Notes: generated from the letters alone by a model not told the origin. A DNA stretch of 43,744 nucleotides from Brevundimonas sp. (GCF_030656255.1 NZ_JAUSOE010000070.1:1-43744); one strand, 5' to 3'. Shown: positions 18,193 to 27,853, counted from the first letter of the stretch. Numbers and translations are program-made.

Positions 18193-18810
18193 ATGCTTCG
18201 GGGGGCGGGCATGTTTGGAAAACTGGCGCTGATGCTGGCGGCGACGCTGGTCATCGGCGCCTGCGGTCAATCGGGCGGCAAGGCGGCCGAGGGCGAAATG
18301 GCGCTCGGCGCGGCCGAAGGCGCCAAGGTCACGGTGGTCGAATACGCCTCCGTCACCTGCTCGGCCTGCGCCGCCTGGAACGAGACGGTATGGCCCGCTT
18401 TCAAAGCCAAATACGTCGACTCCGGCAAGGTCCGCTATATCTTCCGGGAATACCCCACCCCGCCGGCCGATGTGGCGGCGGCCGGCTTCCTGATGGCGCG
18501 GTGCGCCGGGCCGGACGCCTACTTCCCCACAATCGACGCCATCATGCGTAGTCAGGTGGAATGGCGTAACGGCGTGGCGCCGCGCGACAGCCTCATTCGG
18601 ATCGCCGCGGCCCACGGCATGGACGAACAGGCCTTCATGGCCTGTGTGACCGACGAACAGGCCATCAAGGCGCTGGAAACCCGCACGGCAGCCGCGCGCG
18701 CCGCCGGCGTGACGGGCACGCCCGCCTTCTTCATCAATGATCAGCAAGTCCAAGGCCGGTCTCTGGATGAGCTTTCCGCCGTGATCGACCCTCTGCTGGG
18801 AGCCCCCTGA
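18193..18810 (+). CDS. DsbA-family thioredoxin-like lipoprotein, second of three (CSAC)
   Basis: Close paralogue of the preceding gene, 205 residues, sharing the runs EGAKVTVVEYASVTC and WPAFKAKYVD almost letter for letter. The lipobox IGAC places the acyl-Cys at 24. The active site is CSAC (Cys56, Cys59), lacking the His common in DsbA and expected to change redox potential. Cis-Pro loop GVTGTPAFFI is intact. The alternative start at 18211 (MFGKLAL) also gives a good signal peptide and has a G-rich sequence before it; I kept 18193 with moderate certainty. Confidence 0.87.
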   Translation: MLRGAGMFGKLALMLAATLVIGACGQSGGKAAEGEMALGAAEGAKVTVVEYASVTCSACAAWNETVWPAFKAKYVDSGKVRYIFREYPTPPADVAAAGFLMARCAGPDAYFPTIDAIMRSQVEWRNGVAPRDSLIRIAAAHGMDEQAFMACVTDEQAIKALETRTAAARAAGVTGTPAFFINDQQVQGRSLDELSAVIDPLLGAP

Positions 18811-18811
18811 C

Positions 18812-19402
18812 ATGCGTCTGGCCCTGATCTTCTCGCTTCTTTTCGCGCCGCTCCCGGCCTTCGCCGCCGAGCCGCCGCCGCCCGTGACGGCCCAGGATCA
18901 TGTGCTGGGCCGGGCCGACGCGCCGGTGACGGTGATCGAATACGCCAGCTTCACCTGCTCGCACTGCGCCGACTTCCACAACGACGTCCTGCCGGCCTTC
19001 AAGGCCCGCTATATCGACACGGGCAAGGTCCGGCTGGTCCATCGCAACCTGCCGACCGCCCCGGCCAATGTCGCCGCCGCTGCGGCCGCCGTGGCCATCT
19101 GCGCCGCGCCCGGCCGCTATTTCGACGTGGCCGAGGTCTTCATGCGCGATCAGGCTGAGCTGCGCACCACCGGCGCCCAGCCCTGGTTCGAGGCCGGCGT
19201 GGCCGCCAGCGGCAAGACGCGCGAGCAGATCGAAACCTGCCTCAGCGACCCCGCCACCGGCGCCGCGCTTCAGGCCCAGATCGCCGGGGCGCAAGAAGCC
19301 GGCGTGGCCGGCACGCCCAGCTTCTTCGTCAACGGCAAGCCCGTCGCCGATCATTCGCTGGAAGCTCTGTCGGCCGCCGTCGACCCGCTGCTGCGCCGGT
19401 AA
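18812..19402 (+). CDS. DsbA-family thioredoxin-like protein, third of three (CSHC)
   Basis: A 196-residue periplasmic DsbA-like protein starting one base after the previous stop. Unlike its two neighbours it has an ordinary Sec signal (cleavage near AFAA, residue 19) and no lipobox, so it should be soluble. Active site CSHC (Cys49, Cys52); cis-Pro loop GVAGTPSFFV. It is more diverged from the other two than they are from each other. Twelve bases separate it from smc, suggesting one transcript from the first dsbA gene through smc. Confidence 0.9.
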   Translation: MRLALIFSLLFAPLPAFAAEPPPPVTAQDHVLGRADAPVTVIEYASFTCSHCADFHNDVLPAFKARYIDTGKVRLVHRNLPTAPANVAAAAAAVAICAAPGRYFDVAEVFMRDQAELRTTGAQPWFEAGVAASGKTREQIETCLSDPATGAALQAQIAGAQEAGVAGTPSFFVNGKPVADHSLEALSAAVDPLLRR

Positions 19403-19414
19403 ACGCCAGGCCCG

Positions 19415-22400
19415 ATGCAGTTCCAGCGCCTCCGGCTCGTCGGCTTCAAGTCGTTCGTCGACCCGGCGGAGGTGCACATTGAATCCGGTCTGACCGGCGT
19501 CGTCGGGCCCAACGGCTGCGGCAAGTCCAATGTGCTGGAAAGCCTGCGCTGGGTCATGGGCGCCAACTCCGCCAAGGCCATGCGCGGCCAGGGCATGGAC
19601 GACGTCATCTTCGCCGGCGCCTCGGGCCGCCCCCCGCGCAGCCACGCCGAAGTCAGCCTGACCATCGACAACGCCCAGCGTCGTGCGCCCCAGCCCTTCA
19701 CCGACAGCCCGGTGCTGGAGGTATCGCGCCGCATCGACCGGGGCCAGGGCTCGACCTACCGGATCAACGGCAAGGAGGTCCGCGCTCGCGACGTCCAGCT
19801 GCTGTTCGCCGACGCCTCGACCGGCGCCAACTCCCCCGCCCTGGTCCGCCAGGGTCAGATCAGCGAACTGATCGCCGCCAAACCCCAGAACCGCCGTCGC
19901 ATCCTGGAAGAGGCGGGCGGCGTCGCCGGCCTGCACACCCGCCGTCACGAGGCCGAGCTGCGGCTGAAGGCGGCCGAGACCAATCTGGAACGCCTCGACG
20001 ACATCGGCCGCGAGCTGGAGACGGCGCTGAACCGGCTGAAACGTGAAGCCCGCCAGGCCGAGAAATACAAGAAGATTTCCGCCGAGATCCGCGCCCTCCA
20101 GGCCGCCCTGCTCTACGTCCGCTGGAACGACGCCCAGGTCGCCGCCGAGTCCGCCGCCCAGGAACTGCGCGACGCCGACCGCGCCGTGGCCGAAACCACG
20201 ACCGCCGCCGCCGCCGCCCAGACCGCCGCCCTGTCCGCCCAGGAAGCCCTGAAGCCGGCGCGGGAGGAGGACGCCGTCGCCTCCGCCCTTCTGCACCGCG
20301 CCAGCCTGGAACGCGACCGCCTCGACATGGCCGAACAGGCCGCTCGCGCCGAAGTGGACCGCCTCAAGGCCGAAACCGCCCGCATCGCCGCCGATACTGA
20401 GCGCGAGACCAATATGGCGGCCGACGCCCAGCGCGAACTGGACCGGCTGGACCACGAACTGACCCGGCTCCAGGCCGAGATCGCCGCCGCCCCCGAACGC
20501 GGCCCCGAACTGGACAAGGCCCTGGTCGCCGCCGAGGAGGCCCGCAAGGCCGCCGACGCCGAGGTCGAACGCCTGGCCGGCGCCCTGGCCGCCGTCGAGG
20601 CCCGCGCCGCCGCCGAAGCCGCCCGCCGCCGCGACGCCGAAACCCGCCTGTCACGCGTCGCCGGACAGTTGGACCAGGCGAAGCGGGAACGTGACGCCCT
20701 GGGTCCGCTGGAAACACCCGAGCTTGAAACCGCACGCCAGACGCTGGAGACGGCTCAGACCGAACTGACCGCCGCCCGCGAAGCCGTGGAGGCGGCCGAG
20801 GCCAAACGCGGCGACCTGGCCCGCGCCGAGCAAGAGGCCCGCACCGCCGCCCGCACCGCCGAAGACCGGCTGGGCCGGTTGCAGACCGAAGCGCGCGGCC
20901 TGGCCCAGCTGCTGGTCGGCGGCAAGCGTGACCATCCGCCCGCCCTCGACAGGGTCCGCGCCGACCGGGGCTATGAAGCCGCCCTCGCCGCCGCCCTGGG
21001 CGAGGATCTGGATGCAGCCCTGGACGCCCGCGCCGCCGCCTATTGGGGCGGGGCCGATCCCCACCCGCCGGTCTGGCCCACGGGTGTCGAACCCCTGTCC
21101 GATCACGTCCAGGCCCCCGAGCAACTGGCCGCCCGCCTAGCCCTGTGCGGCGTCGCGCCCCGCGCCCAGGCGGCCGAGCTGGCCCGCACCCTGCCGGTCG
21201 GCGCCCGTCTGGCCACGCCCGAGGGCGACCTCTATCGCTGGGACGGCTTCGTCAGCCGCGCCGAGGCCCCCCGCCCCGCCGCCGTCCGCCTGGCCCAGCG
21301 CACCCGCCTGGCCGAGCTGGAAACCGAGATCGATAAGGGCAAGCCGGCGCTGGAGCAGGCCCAGGCCGCGCAAAAAGCCGCCGCCGACGCCTTCCGCGCC
21401 GCCGAGGAGGCGGTGAAGACCGCCCGCCTGAAACCCTTCGCCGCCGACAAGGCCGTGACCGCCGCCCGCGACCGCGTCGAAACCCTTGCCCGCGACCAGA
21501 CCCGCCGCGAAGCCCGCGCCCAGGCCCTGGACGAAGCCCTGGCGCGCTTGACCGCCGAGGTGGCCGAGGCTGAAGCCGCTCTGGCCGCCGCACAGACCGT
21601 CGATGCTCCATCCGAGACCCTGGCCGGCCTGCGCGACGACTTGACCGCCGCCCGCGCCGCAGCCGACGCGGCTCGCAGCGCCGCCCAGACCGCCCGGTCG
21701 GACCGCGACGCCGAGGCCCGCGACCGCCAAGGCCGCGAGCAACGCCTGGGCAGCTTGACCCGCGCCCGCGACGGCTGGATCTCCCGCTCCAAGGACAGCG
21801 CCGCCCGCGTCTCCGCCCTGGCGAAGGACGCCGAGCGGACCGCCGCGCAACTGAAGCAGGCCGAGGTCGCGCCCCAGGGCTTCGCCGAACAGCGCAGCAA
21901 GCTGCTCGACACCCTGACCGCCGCCGAACAACGCAAACAGGCGTCGTCCGACGCCATGGCCATGGCCGACACCGCCGCGACCGAGGCCGACCGCGCCGCC
22001 CGTGCCGCCGACGCCGCCGCATCCCAAGCCCGCGAGACCCGCGCCGGTCTAGCCGCTCGCGCCGAAGCCGCCGCCGAAAAACTGACCGAGGCCGAGGCCA
22101 CCCTGCGCGAAACCGCCCAGATGTCGCCGGAAGACCTGGCCCGCAAGCTGACCGACGAGGCCGTGGCCCGGCCGCCGGACGCCGCCGGCGCCGAGAGCCT
22201 GCTGTACGGGCTGGAGCGCGAACGCGAGGCCCTGGGCGCCGTCAATCTGCGCGCCGAGGACGAAGCGACCGAATACGGCGACCGGCTGAACAGCATGAAG
22301 TCGGAACGGATCGACCTGACCCAGGCCATCGCCAAGCTGCGCGACGGTATCGACGAACTGAACGCCGAGGGCCGCGAGCGGCTGATCGCCGCCTTCGATG

Positions 22401-22852
22401 TGATCAACGCCAACTTCAAGGCCCTGTTCGAGGCCCTGTTCGACGGCGGCCAGGCCGAGTTGAAACTGGTCGAGAGCGACGATCCGCTGGAGGCCGGGCT
22501 GGAGATATACGCCTGCCCGCCCGGCAAGCGGCTTTCGGTCATGAGCCTGATGAGCGGCGGCGAACAGGCCCTGACGGCGGCCGCCTTGATCTTCGGCGTC
22601 TTCCTGGCCAACCCCGCCCCCGTCTGCGTGCTGGACGAGGTCGACGCCCCGCTGGACGATGCGAACGTGGACCGGTTCTGCAAGATGCTGCACGAGATGC
22701 GGTCACGCACGGACACCCGCTTCATCGTCATCACCCATAACCCGGTGACCATGAGCCGGATGGACCGGCTGTACGGCGTCACCATGCCCGAACGCGGCAT
22801 GAGCCAGCTGGTCAGCGTGGACCTGCACCAGGCGGAGAAACTGGTCGCATGA
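19415..22852 (+). CDS. smc: Chromosome segregation protein SMC
   Basis: Condensin ATPase of 1145 residues that works with ScpA and ScpB to individualise and compact the chromosome after ParB loading. N-terminal head with Walker A GPNGCGKS (31-38); long Ala/Arg/Glu-rich coiled coils; hinge in the middle (about 480-600, with [12 protein letters not shown]); C-terminal head with signature [15 protein letters not shown] (1046-1060) and Walker [13 protein letters not shown] (Asp1074, Glu1075). The coiled coil is extremely alanine-rich, reflecting GC bias. scpA and scpB are not in the window. The stop overlaps the next start (ATGA). Confidence 0.97.
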   Translation: MQFQRLRLVGFKSFVDPAEVHIESGLTGVVGPNGCGKSNVLESLRWVMGANSAKAMRGQGMDDVIFAGASGRPPRSHAEVSLTIDNAQRRAPQPFTDSPVLEVSRRIDRGQGSTYRINGKEVRARDVQLLFADASTGANSPALVRQGQISELIAAKPQNRRRILEEAGGVAGLHTRRHEAELRLKAAETNLERLDDIGRELETALNRLKREARQAEKYKKISAEIRALQAALLYVRWNDAQVAAESAAQELRDADRAVAETTTAAAAAQTAALSAQEALKPAREEDAVASALLHRASLERDRLDMAEQAARAEVDRLKAETARIAADTERETNMAADAQRELDRLDHELTRLQAEIAAAPERGPELDKALVAAEEARKAADAEVERLAGALAAVEARAAAEAARRRDAETRLSRVAGQLDQAKRERDALGPLETPELETARQTLETAQTELTAAREAVEAAEAKRGDLARAEQEARTAARTAEDRLGRLQTEARGLAQLLVGGKRDHPPALDRVRADRGYEAALAAALGEDLDAALDARAAAYWGGADPHPPVWPTGVEPLSDHVQAPEQLAARLALCGVAPRAQAAELARTLPVGARLATPEGDLYRWDGFVSRAEAPRPAAVRLAQRTRLAELETEIDKGKPALEQAQAAQKAAADAFRAAEEAVKTARLKPFAADKAVTAARDRVETLARDQTRREARAQALDEALARLTAEVAEAEAALAAAQTVDAPSETLAGLRDDLTAARAAADAARSAAQTARSDRDAEARDRQGREQRLGSLTRARDGWISRSKDSAARVSALAKDAERTAAQLKQAEVAPQGFAEQRSKLLDTLTAAEQRKQASSDAMAMADTAATEADRAARAADAAASQARETRAGLAARAEAAAEKLTEAEATLRETAQMSPEDLARKLTDEAVARPPDAAGAESLLYGLEREREALGAVNLRAEDEATEYGDRLNSMKSERIDLTQAIAKLRDGIDELNAEGRERLIAAFDVINANFKALFEALFDGGQAELKLVESDDPLEAGLEIYACPPGKRLSVMSLMSGGEQALTAAALIFGVFLANPAPVCVLDEVDAPLDDANVDRFCKMLHEMRSRTDTRFIVITHNPVTMSRMDRLYGVTMPERGMSQLVSVDLHQAEKLVA

Positions 22853-23262
22853 TCGCCCTGCTGCTGGCTTTTGCAGAGCCCCAGTTGGTCGAAACCGGCG
22901 TCGGTCGGTTCGCCATCTACGCCGATGTCGCCTCCATCGAACGGGAGGGCGATACGGCCTGGATGCGCGAGCTTCAGGTCACCGAAGCGGGATTCAAGGT
23001 CGGGGATGTGACCTTTGTCGGCGGCTGGTCCCGCTGGGCCTTCGACTGCCGGGCCCACACGGCGGATCGGCTCGACTTCGCTTCCCTGCGCGAAGACGGG
23101 ACCGAAGGCCCCGCGACCGCAGACCCCGCCCCGGCCTATGCGGCGGCGCCGGGCGGAGATGCGGCCGAACTGCTGGCGGTGGCGTGTGGCGAGGCTCCTG
23201 TTCGCGAGACCCTCAGACTGGACGAAGCAATCCTTCGGGGCCAGGCGGCGCTGGCGGACTGA
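22849..23262 (+). CDS. Conserved small hypothetical protein coupled to smc
   Basis: A 137-residue protein beginning in a four-base overlap with smc. A short hydrophobic N-terminus (MIALLLAFA) may be a weak signal. The central pattern of short beta strands ending in [21 protein letters not shown] resembles the surface-adhesin-E-like fold, in which a Cys (here DC and later VACGE) may form a disulfide. It is not recognised beyond this. Its last 50 bases overlap the convergent mscS gene. Coupling to smc is probably positional rather than functional. Confidence 0.7.
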   Translation: MIALLLAFAEPQLVETGVGRFAIYADVASIEREGDTAWMRELQVTEAGFKVGDVTFVGGWSRWAFDCRAHTADRLDFASLREDGTEGPATADPAPAYAAAPGGDAAELLAVACGEAPVRETLRLDEAILRGQAALAD

Positions 23263-24364
23263 CCGGCCGCTCTTCTCCCTGCGGCCATTCCAGGCGGTCG
23301 CGCGGCAGGGCTTCGCGGCATTGGTCGCGCATGAAGGCCATCAGCTTCTCGCGGATCTCGCAGCGCAGGTCGAAGGCCACCGGGGCGGACCGCGCGCTGG
23401 CCAGGCAGCGGACCTGAAGCACACGCTCGGTGATGTCCGTCACCTGCATGACCTGGACGTCGCCGTCCCACAGCTTGGACGCCTTGACGATGCCCTCGAA
23501 GGCCTCACGCAGCCGGTCGATCGGCGCCTCATAGTCGACGTAGAAAAAGGCCGTGCCGATCAGACGGGCGTTCTCGCGCGTCCAGTTCTGGAAGGGCGTC
23601 GAGATGAAGTAGGACAGGGGCAGCACCATGCGCCGCCAGTCCCACAGCTTGACCACCACATAGGTGGCCGTGATCTCCTCGACATTGCCCCACTCGTTCT
23701 CGACGATGACGGCGTCGTCCAGGCGGATGGGCTGGGTCAGGGCGATCTGGATGCCGGCGACCATGTTCGTCAGGATCGGCTGCAGGGCCAGACCGGCGAT
23801 GATGCCGACCACCCCGGCCGAGGCCAGCAGGCTGACGCCCCACTGGCGGAAGCCGGCGATGGTCATCAGGGCCAGGCCCACGGTGACGATGAACAGGATC
23901 ACCTTGGCCACCCGCTGCAGGATGCGGGTCTGGGTCAGGTGTTTGCGGGCGAGCAGATTGTCCTCGACGGCGATATTGTACCGCTTCAGGTGCATCACCG
24001 ACCACATGTCCAGCAGGCCCGAGGCCAGCCAGCCCAGGGTCAGGACGAACAGGAACTGCAGGATGTTGCGGATGTCCTGGGACGGGCCGGGATCCATCGG
24101 CGAGACGGTCACGCCGATGCCGACGCCGATGATGATGATCAGGACGCGCAGCTTGACCCGGGCGCGTTCGACCGCCCCGCGCCAGAAGACGTCCTTGTTC
24201 TTCACGACCCGGCGCAGGATGGCGAAGACGATCTTGTGCGTCAGCCAACCGCCGCCGACGAAGACCAGCAGGACCAGGACGATGACCGCCCATTCGGGCA
24301 GCCAGTCGAACTGATTCCACAGGGCGCGGATCTGGCGGGTGACGGCGATGATTTCGGGAGGCAT
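23213..24364 (-). CDS. Mechanosensitive ion channel, MscS family
   Basis: Inner-membrane tension-gated channel of 383 residues, releasing solutes on hypo-osmotic shock. About four hydrophobic segments come first (near 27-47, 73-92, 102-118, 152-175), then the pore helix with the Gly/Ala pattern SLLASAGVVGIIAGLALQ, followed by the beta domain (IRLDDAVIVENEWGNVEEI) and the alpha/beta cytoplasmic vestibule. It is longer than E. coli MscS owing to extra N-terminal segments, as in YnaI-like channels. The Pro-rich C-terminus lies in the overlap with the convergent small gene. Confidence 0.92.
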   Translation of the reverse strand: MPPEIIAVTRQIRALWNQFDWLPEWAVIVLVLLVFVGGGWLTHKIVFAILRRVVKNKDVFWRGAVERARVKLRVLIIIIGVGIGVTVSPMDPGPSQDIRNILQFLFVLTLGWLASGLLDMWSVMHLKRYNIAVEDNLLARKHLTQTRILQRVAKVILFIVTVGLALMTIAGFRQWGVSLLASAGVVGIIAGLALQPILTNMVAGIQIALTQPIRLDDAVIVENEWGNVEEITATYVVVKLWDWRRMVLPLSYFISTPFQNWTRENARLIGTAFFYVDYEAPIDRLREAFEGIVKASKLWDGDVQVMQVTDITERVLQVRCLASARSAPVAFDLRCEIREKLMAFMRDQCREALPRDRLEWPQGEERPVSPPAPPGPEGLLRPV

Positions 24365-24401
24365 GGCTTCCTAACGCATCAGGTCCGCAAGGGTTGAGGT
24401 C

Positions 24402-24430
24402 TCCTCCCTATCGCGAAGCGATGGGGAGGA
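24402..24430. repeat. Palindromic hairpin between murG and mscS
   Basis: TCCTCCC and ATCGC (24402-24414) pair with GCGAT and GGGAGGA (24418-24430) around GAA. The element follows the murG stop by a few bases and precedes mscS on the same strand. It has a CCTCCC core like the other intergenic repeats and may terminate or stabilise the murG message. Confidence 0.6.
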
Positions 24431-24434
24431 AACA

Positions 24435-25526
24435 TTATGAGCGCCTCGCTGTCGCCTCGACCAGATCGGCCAGACGTTCAGCGGCGTCAGGGATGGCCAC
24501 CGAACGCGCCGCCGCCGACATGGCGGACAGGCGGGCGGGGTTGGACAACAGCCCCTCCAGCGTCGTCGTCAGCCCCTGAACCGTCAGATCATCCTCCAGC
24601 AACATCTCGGCCGCCCCGGCGTCGACCAGAGCCTTGGCGTTCAGGCGCTGGTGGTCGTCCATGGCGATCTTCAGCGGGATCAGCACCGACGGCAGGGCCG
24701 CAACCGCCAGCTCGGCGCAGGTCGAGGCCCCGGAACGACCGACGACCAGATGCGCCTTCGACAGCCGTTCGGCCATGTCGCGGAAGAAGGGGGCGACCTC
24801 GGCCTCGATCCCGGCCTCCAGATAAATCTGGCGGGCGGTCTCCAACGTCTCGGGCCGCGACTGCTGCTGCACCTTCAGACGACGCCGCAGGGCCTCGGGC
24901 AGGGCCCCCAGGGCGCGGGGCGTGGTCTCGGACAGGATGCGGGCGCCCTGGCTGCCGCCCGTCACCAGCACATGGATAGGGCCGCCCTCGACCGGCGCGG
25001 CATAGGGGCGGTCAAACAGGGCGCGGATCTCGGCCCGCACCGGCGAGCCGACGACGTGCGAACGCCCCTGCACCTTGGCCGGCGCCCGCTCCAGCGTCGG
25101 AAAGGAAGAGGCGACTTCGTTCACATAGGGGGCCAGGACGCGGTTGGTGCGGCCCAGGACCGCATTCTGTTCATGAATGACCGTCGGCCGCTGCGACGTG
25201 ACCGCCGCGACCAGGGCCGGCGCCGACGGATAGCCGCCGAAGCCCACCACCACATCCGCCCCCAGCCGGTCGAAGGCCTCGCGCGCCTGCATCACCCCCT
25301 TGAAGATGGCGACGCCCGCCTTGACCAGGCCCAGCGGCCCGGAACCGGTCGCCGCATCCAGGGCCAGCCGTTCCTCGGCCGGGAAGGCGTGGGCGTATTG
25401 TTCGCCGCGATGATCGGTCGCCAGCACCACGCGCCAACCGCGCGCGGCCAGCTCACGCGCCAGGGCCTCGGCCGGGAACATATGGCCGCCGGTGCCCCCG
25501 GCGGCGAGGACGCAGAGCTGGGTCAT
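24435..25526 (-). CDS. murG: Undecaprenyldiphospho-muramoylpentapeptide beta-N-acetylglucosaminyltransferase MurG
   Basis: Membrane-associated GT-B enzyme converting lipid I to lipid II in peptidoglycan synthesis. The 363 residues contain G-loop 1 AAGGTGGHMFPA (10-15), VVGFGGYPSAPA near 94, the conserved HEQNAVLGRTNR, the second G-loop TGGSQGA, and the UDP-GlcNAc site GRSGASTCAELA. All family motifs look intact. Neighbours are folB and a MscS channel instead of the usual division and cell-wall (dcw) cluster, so either the gene has moved or a second copy exists elsewhere. Confidence 0.95.
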   Translation of the reverse strand: MTQLCVLAAGGTGGHMFPAEALARELAARGWRVVLATDHRGEQYAHAFPAEERLALDAATGSGPLGLVKAGVAIFKGVMQAREAFDRLGADVVVGFGGYPSAPALVAAVTSQRPTVIHEQNAVLGRTNRVLAPYVNEVASSFPTLERAPAKVQGRSHVVGSPVRAEIRALFDRPYAAPVEGGPIHVLVTGGSQGARILSETTPRALGALPEALRRRLKVQQQSRPETLETARQIYLEAGIEAEVAPFFRDMAERLSKAHLVVGRSGASTCAELAVAALPSVLIPLKIAMDDHQRLNAKALVDAGAAEMLLEDDLTVQGLTTTLEGLLSNPARLSAMSAAARSVAIPDAAERLADLVEATARRS

Positions 25527-25586
25527 GGATGCGGTCTCCGAAAAACACCGTCTGAATAGTCTGAAACCCGGACGACAAGGACGCCC

Positions 25587-25985
25587 TTAGCGCCCCAGCA
25601 CGATCTCGCAGCCCGGCGCGATCACGGCGGCCAGGGCGCCCGGCTTCTCGATCCGCACCGTGGCCCGCTGCACCCGTCGATCCTCCAGACAGGCGCGCGC
25701 CAGACGTTCGGCGAAGGTCTCGACCAGGCCGACATGCCCCTCGGCCGCAATCGCCCGCGCCGCATTGGCCACGGTCTCATAGTTGATGGTGTCGCCCAGC
25801 CGTTCGATGGGTTTGGGCTCCAGCTCCAGGGTCACGTCGATGACCAGCCGCTGCAACCGGCCCTGTTCGTGGTCATAGACCCCGATCCCGGCCTCGACCT
25901 CCAGCCCGCGCACGAAGACGCTCAGCCGCTCGTAGCGCAAGGGTTCGTCCGCCGGGAACGGCGAGACCGACGACGACTGAACCAC
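25587..25985 (-). CDS. folB: Dihydroneopterin aldolase FolB
   Basis: Folate-pathway enzyme splitting 7,8-dihydroneopterin into hydroxymethyl-dihydropterin and glycolaldehyde; forms an octamer. The 132 residues include VEAGIGVYDHEQGRLQRLVI near 33-52, TINYETVANA near 69 and VETFAERLARACL near 88 with the conserved Glu. The GTG at 25985 is chosen because AGGAG precedes it by seven bases and the upstream reductase stops five bases before; an ATG at 26036 would overlap that gene heavily. It forms one unit with the preceding reductase gene. Confidence 0.88.
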   Translation of the reverse strand: MVQSSSVSPFPADEPLRYERLSVFVRGLEVEAGIGVYDHEQGRLQRLVIDVTLELEPKPIERLGDTINYETVANAARAIAAEGHVGLVETFAERLARACLEDRRVQRATVRIEKPGALAAVIAPGCEIVLGR

Positions 25986-25989
25986 GCGG

Positions 25990-26751
25990 CTACTCCTGGA
26001 TGTCGGGGGTGCGCCAGGCCAGATGCTGGCCCCCATCGACGGCGATCATCTGGCCCGTGACCATGCGCGCGTCAATGAGCCACAGCACGGCCTCGGCCAC
26101 CGCCTCGGGGCTGCCGGGCGTCTGCAACAGGGTGCCGCGCGCCTCGGCCGCAAATTCCTCGGGCGTCTGATGGATGGACGGCAGGGTCGGCCCCGGCCCC
26201 ACGCCATTCACCCGAATGCCCGGCGCCAGGGCCTGGGCCAGGGTCTGGGTCGCCCACCACAGGCCGTTGCGCGACAGGCTGTAGGAGAAGAAGCGCGGAT
26301 CCGGCTTCAACACCTTCTGATCCAGCAGATTGATGATCACGCCTTCCACGGTCTGGGCGGCGAAAGCTTCCGCCAGCACGATGGGCGCCCTCAGATTGGT
26401 CTCGATATGCAGGTCCCAGCTGTCACGCGTCAGGCCGCCGACCCGGTCGTCCTCGAACACCGAGGCGTTGTTGACCAGCACGCTGACCGGCCCCAGCGAA
26501 TCCGCCGCCGCCGGAACCAGCGCCCGCACCTTGGCCTCGTCCGTCAGGTCCGCCTGCAACAGGCACGTGCGCCGCCCCAGGCCCGCGATCTCGTCGGCCA
26601 GGGTCCGGGCGTCCTCGCCCGACGCATGATGATGGATCGCCACGTCGAACCCGGCTCGCGCCAGCTTCAGACAGATGGCACGCCCGATCCGCCGCGCCCC
26701 GCCCGTGACCAGGGCGACGCCCCGGCCCGCGCTCGCCGAGGATTCAGTCAA
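25990..26751 (-). CDS. FolM-like short-chain dehydrogenase (pteridine reductase type)
   Basis: SDR protein of 253 residues. Cofactor motif TGGARRIGRAI near the N-terminus suggests NADPH; the structural motif LVNNAS is at about 91, and GVGPGPTLPS is typical of pteridine/dihydromonapterin reductases. Position directly before folB supports a role in pterin reduction. The catalytic YxxxK reads YSLSR: the codon at the Lys position is CGC (Arg), so activity may be altered. The start is a TTG at 26751 inside the end of a 26-codon ORF. The product could instead be another SDR reductase. Confidence 0.82.
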   Translation of the reverse strand: MTESSASAGRGVALVTGGARRIGRAICLKLARAGFDVAIHHHASGEDARTLADEIAGLGRRTCLLQADLTDEAKVRALVPAAADSLGPVSVLVNNASVFEDDRVGGLTRDSWDLHIETNLRAPIVLAEAFAAQTVEGVIINLLDQKVLKPDPRFFSYSLSRNGLWWATQTLAQALAPGIRVNGVGPGPTLPSIHQTPEEFAAEARGTLLQTPGSPEAVAEAVLWLIDARMVTGQMIAVDGGQHLAWRTPDIQE

Positions 26752-26824
26752 CCCGACCGAACTCGAAGAAGTTAAAGGCCGAGAGGACGGCGATGAAGCC
26801 GAAGATGATGCCGAGAGCCAGCAT
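26744..26824 (-). CDS. 26-residue single-span membrane peptide
   Basis: A short ORF reading MLALGIIFGFIAVLSAFNFF then EFGRVD. AGGAG sits six bases before the ATG, among the best ribosome binding sites in the window. Residues 1-20 form one hydrophobic span and the end is polar. The stop lies eight bases inside the FolM-like gene, whose TTG start overlaps it (TTGACTGA), so it is probably a leader gene that couples translation of the reductase. Function unknown. Confidence 0.7.
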   Translation of the reverse strand: MLALGIIFGFIAVLSAFNFFEFGRVD

Positions 26825-27009
26825 GGGATGCTCCTGTTCGGCTTAAGGACTAGAGGGAGATTAGAGGCGGTTCAAGCCGCCTGCGGCTCTCGTTCTCCGT
26901 CGCACCCTCGAAACATCCGCCCCCGGACCGAAACGCAGGCGACACCCAAAGACCAAACGACGCCCGCATTGCTCGGCTTCACTGGCGCCTCACCCCGACG
27001 AGGCCCCGA

Positions 27010-27831
27010 ATGCACGACGATCCCCGCCCGCGACGCCTCCACATCACCGGCGCGCCCCGCAGCGGCACCACCCTGCTTCACGTCATGGTCCTGACCTGTT
27101 TCGACATCGACGGACCGATCGAGGCCGAGCAGCGCCTCCGTCGCCGCGTCCCGCGCGACCGGCGTCTGGTCTGCTCCAAATGTCCGGGCGAGGTGGACGC
27201 CGCCGTCTCGATCCTGAGGTTCGCCCCGCGCCTGGACGTCATCTACGTCGCCCGCGATCCGCGAGAGATCGTCACCAGCGAGCACGGCGCCCATCCCGGT
27301 CGCTATTTCACCAATCTGAGGGTCTGGCGCCGCGCCGCCCGCGCCGCCGCCCGCGCCCAGGGCCATCCGCGCTTTCACGTCGTGGACTACCACCGGCTGG
27401 TGACCCAGCCCGACGCCGTCCAGGCCGAGTTGATGACCGCCATGCCCTGGCTGCGGCCGCTGCGCCCGTTTTCGCAGTATCATCTGGCCGTCCGCCGCCC
27501 CAATTCGGAATGGCTGCCGGCCATGCGCCAGATCCGCCCGGTCTGTCCGTCCAGCCTGGGCGCCTGGCGGCGTCACCTGCCCCGCATCCAGGGTCAGATC
27601 CGCCGTCACGGCGATCTGTGCCGCGACCTGATCGCCCTGGGCTATGAGCCCGACCGAAGCTGGATGCAGGTGCTGGACGGGGTCGAACCCGACCTGCGCC
27701 CCAGCGTCAACGCCGAGACCCCGTCCCTGCGCCGCCGCCTGAAGGAACGCCTGCCTCGCTTGCGCGACATCGCCCTTTACGTGATCCGCAACAGGGTGCC
27801 CGCATCGGCGCGGCTCTTGACCCAACGGTGA
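27010..27831 (+). CDS. Sulfotransferase family protein
   Basis: A 273-residue protein of the P-loop sulfotransferase superfamily, which uses PAPS. The 5'-phosphosulfate loop GAPRSGTTLLH lies at residues 14-24; the 3'-phosphate region is DVIYVARDPREIVTSEHG near 80-97. The C-terminal third is Arg-rich. No PAPS synthesis genes are nearby and the acceptor cannot be predicted. The gene is single, preceded by a 185-bp gap with a 6-bp hairpin (26865-26882) and no other feature. Confidence 0.82.
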   Translation: MHDDPRPRRLHITGAPRSGTTLLHVMVLTCFDIDGPIEAEQRLRRRVPRDRRLVCSKCPGEVDAAVSILRFAPRLDVIYVARDPREIVTSEHGAHPGRYFTNLRVWRRAARAAARAQGHPRFHVVDYHRLVTQPDAVQAELMTAMPWLRPLRPFSQYHLAVRRPNSEWLPAMRQIRPVCPSSLGAWRRHLPRIQGQIRRHGDLCRDLIALGYEPDRSWMQVLDGVEPDLRPSVNAETPSLRRRLKERLPRLRDIALYVIRNRVPASARLLTQR

Positions 27832-27853
27832 TCCCTAATGCCATGGTCGCGGC

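Noticed and set aside
26865..26882. AGGCGG-TTCAAG-CCGCCT hairpin as a terminator
   Set aside because: A perfect 6-bp stem, but no T-run on either strand and it lies upstream of both flanking genes, so a terminator call is not justified.
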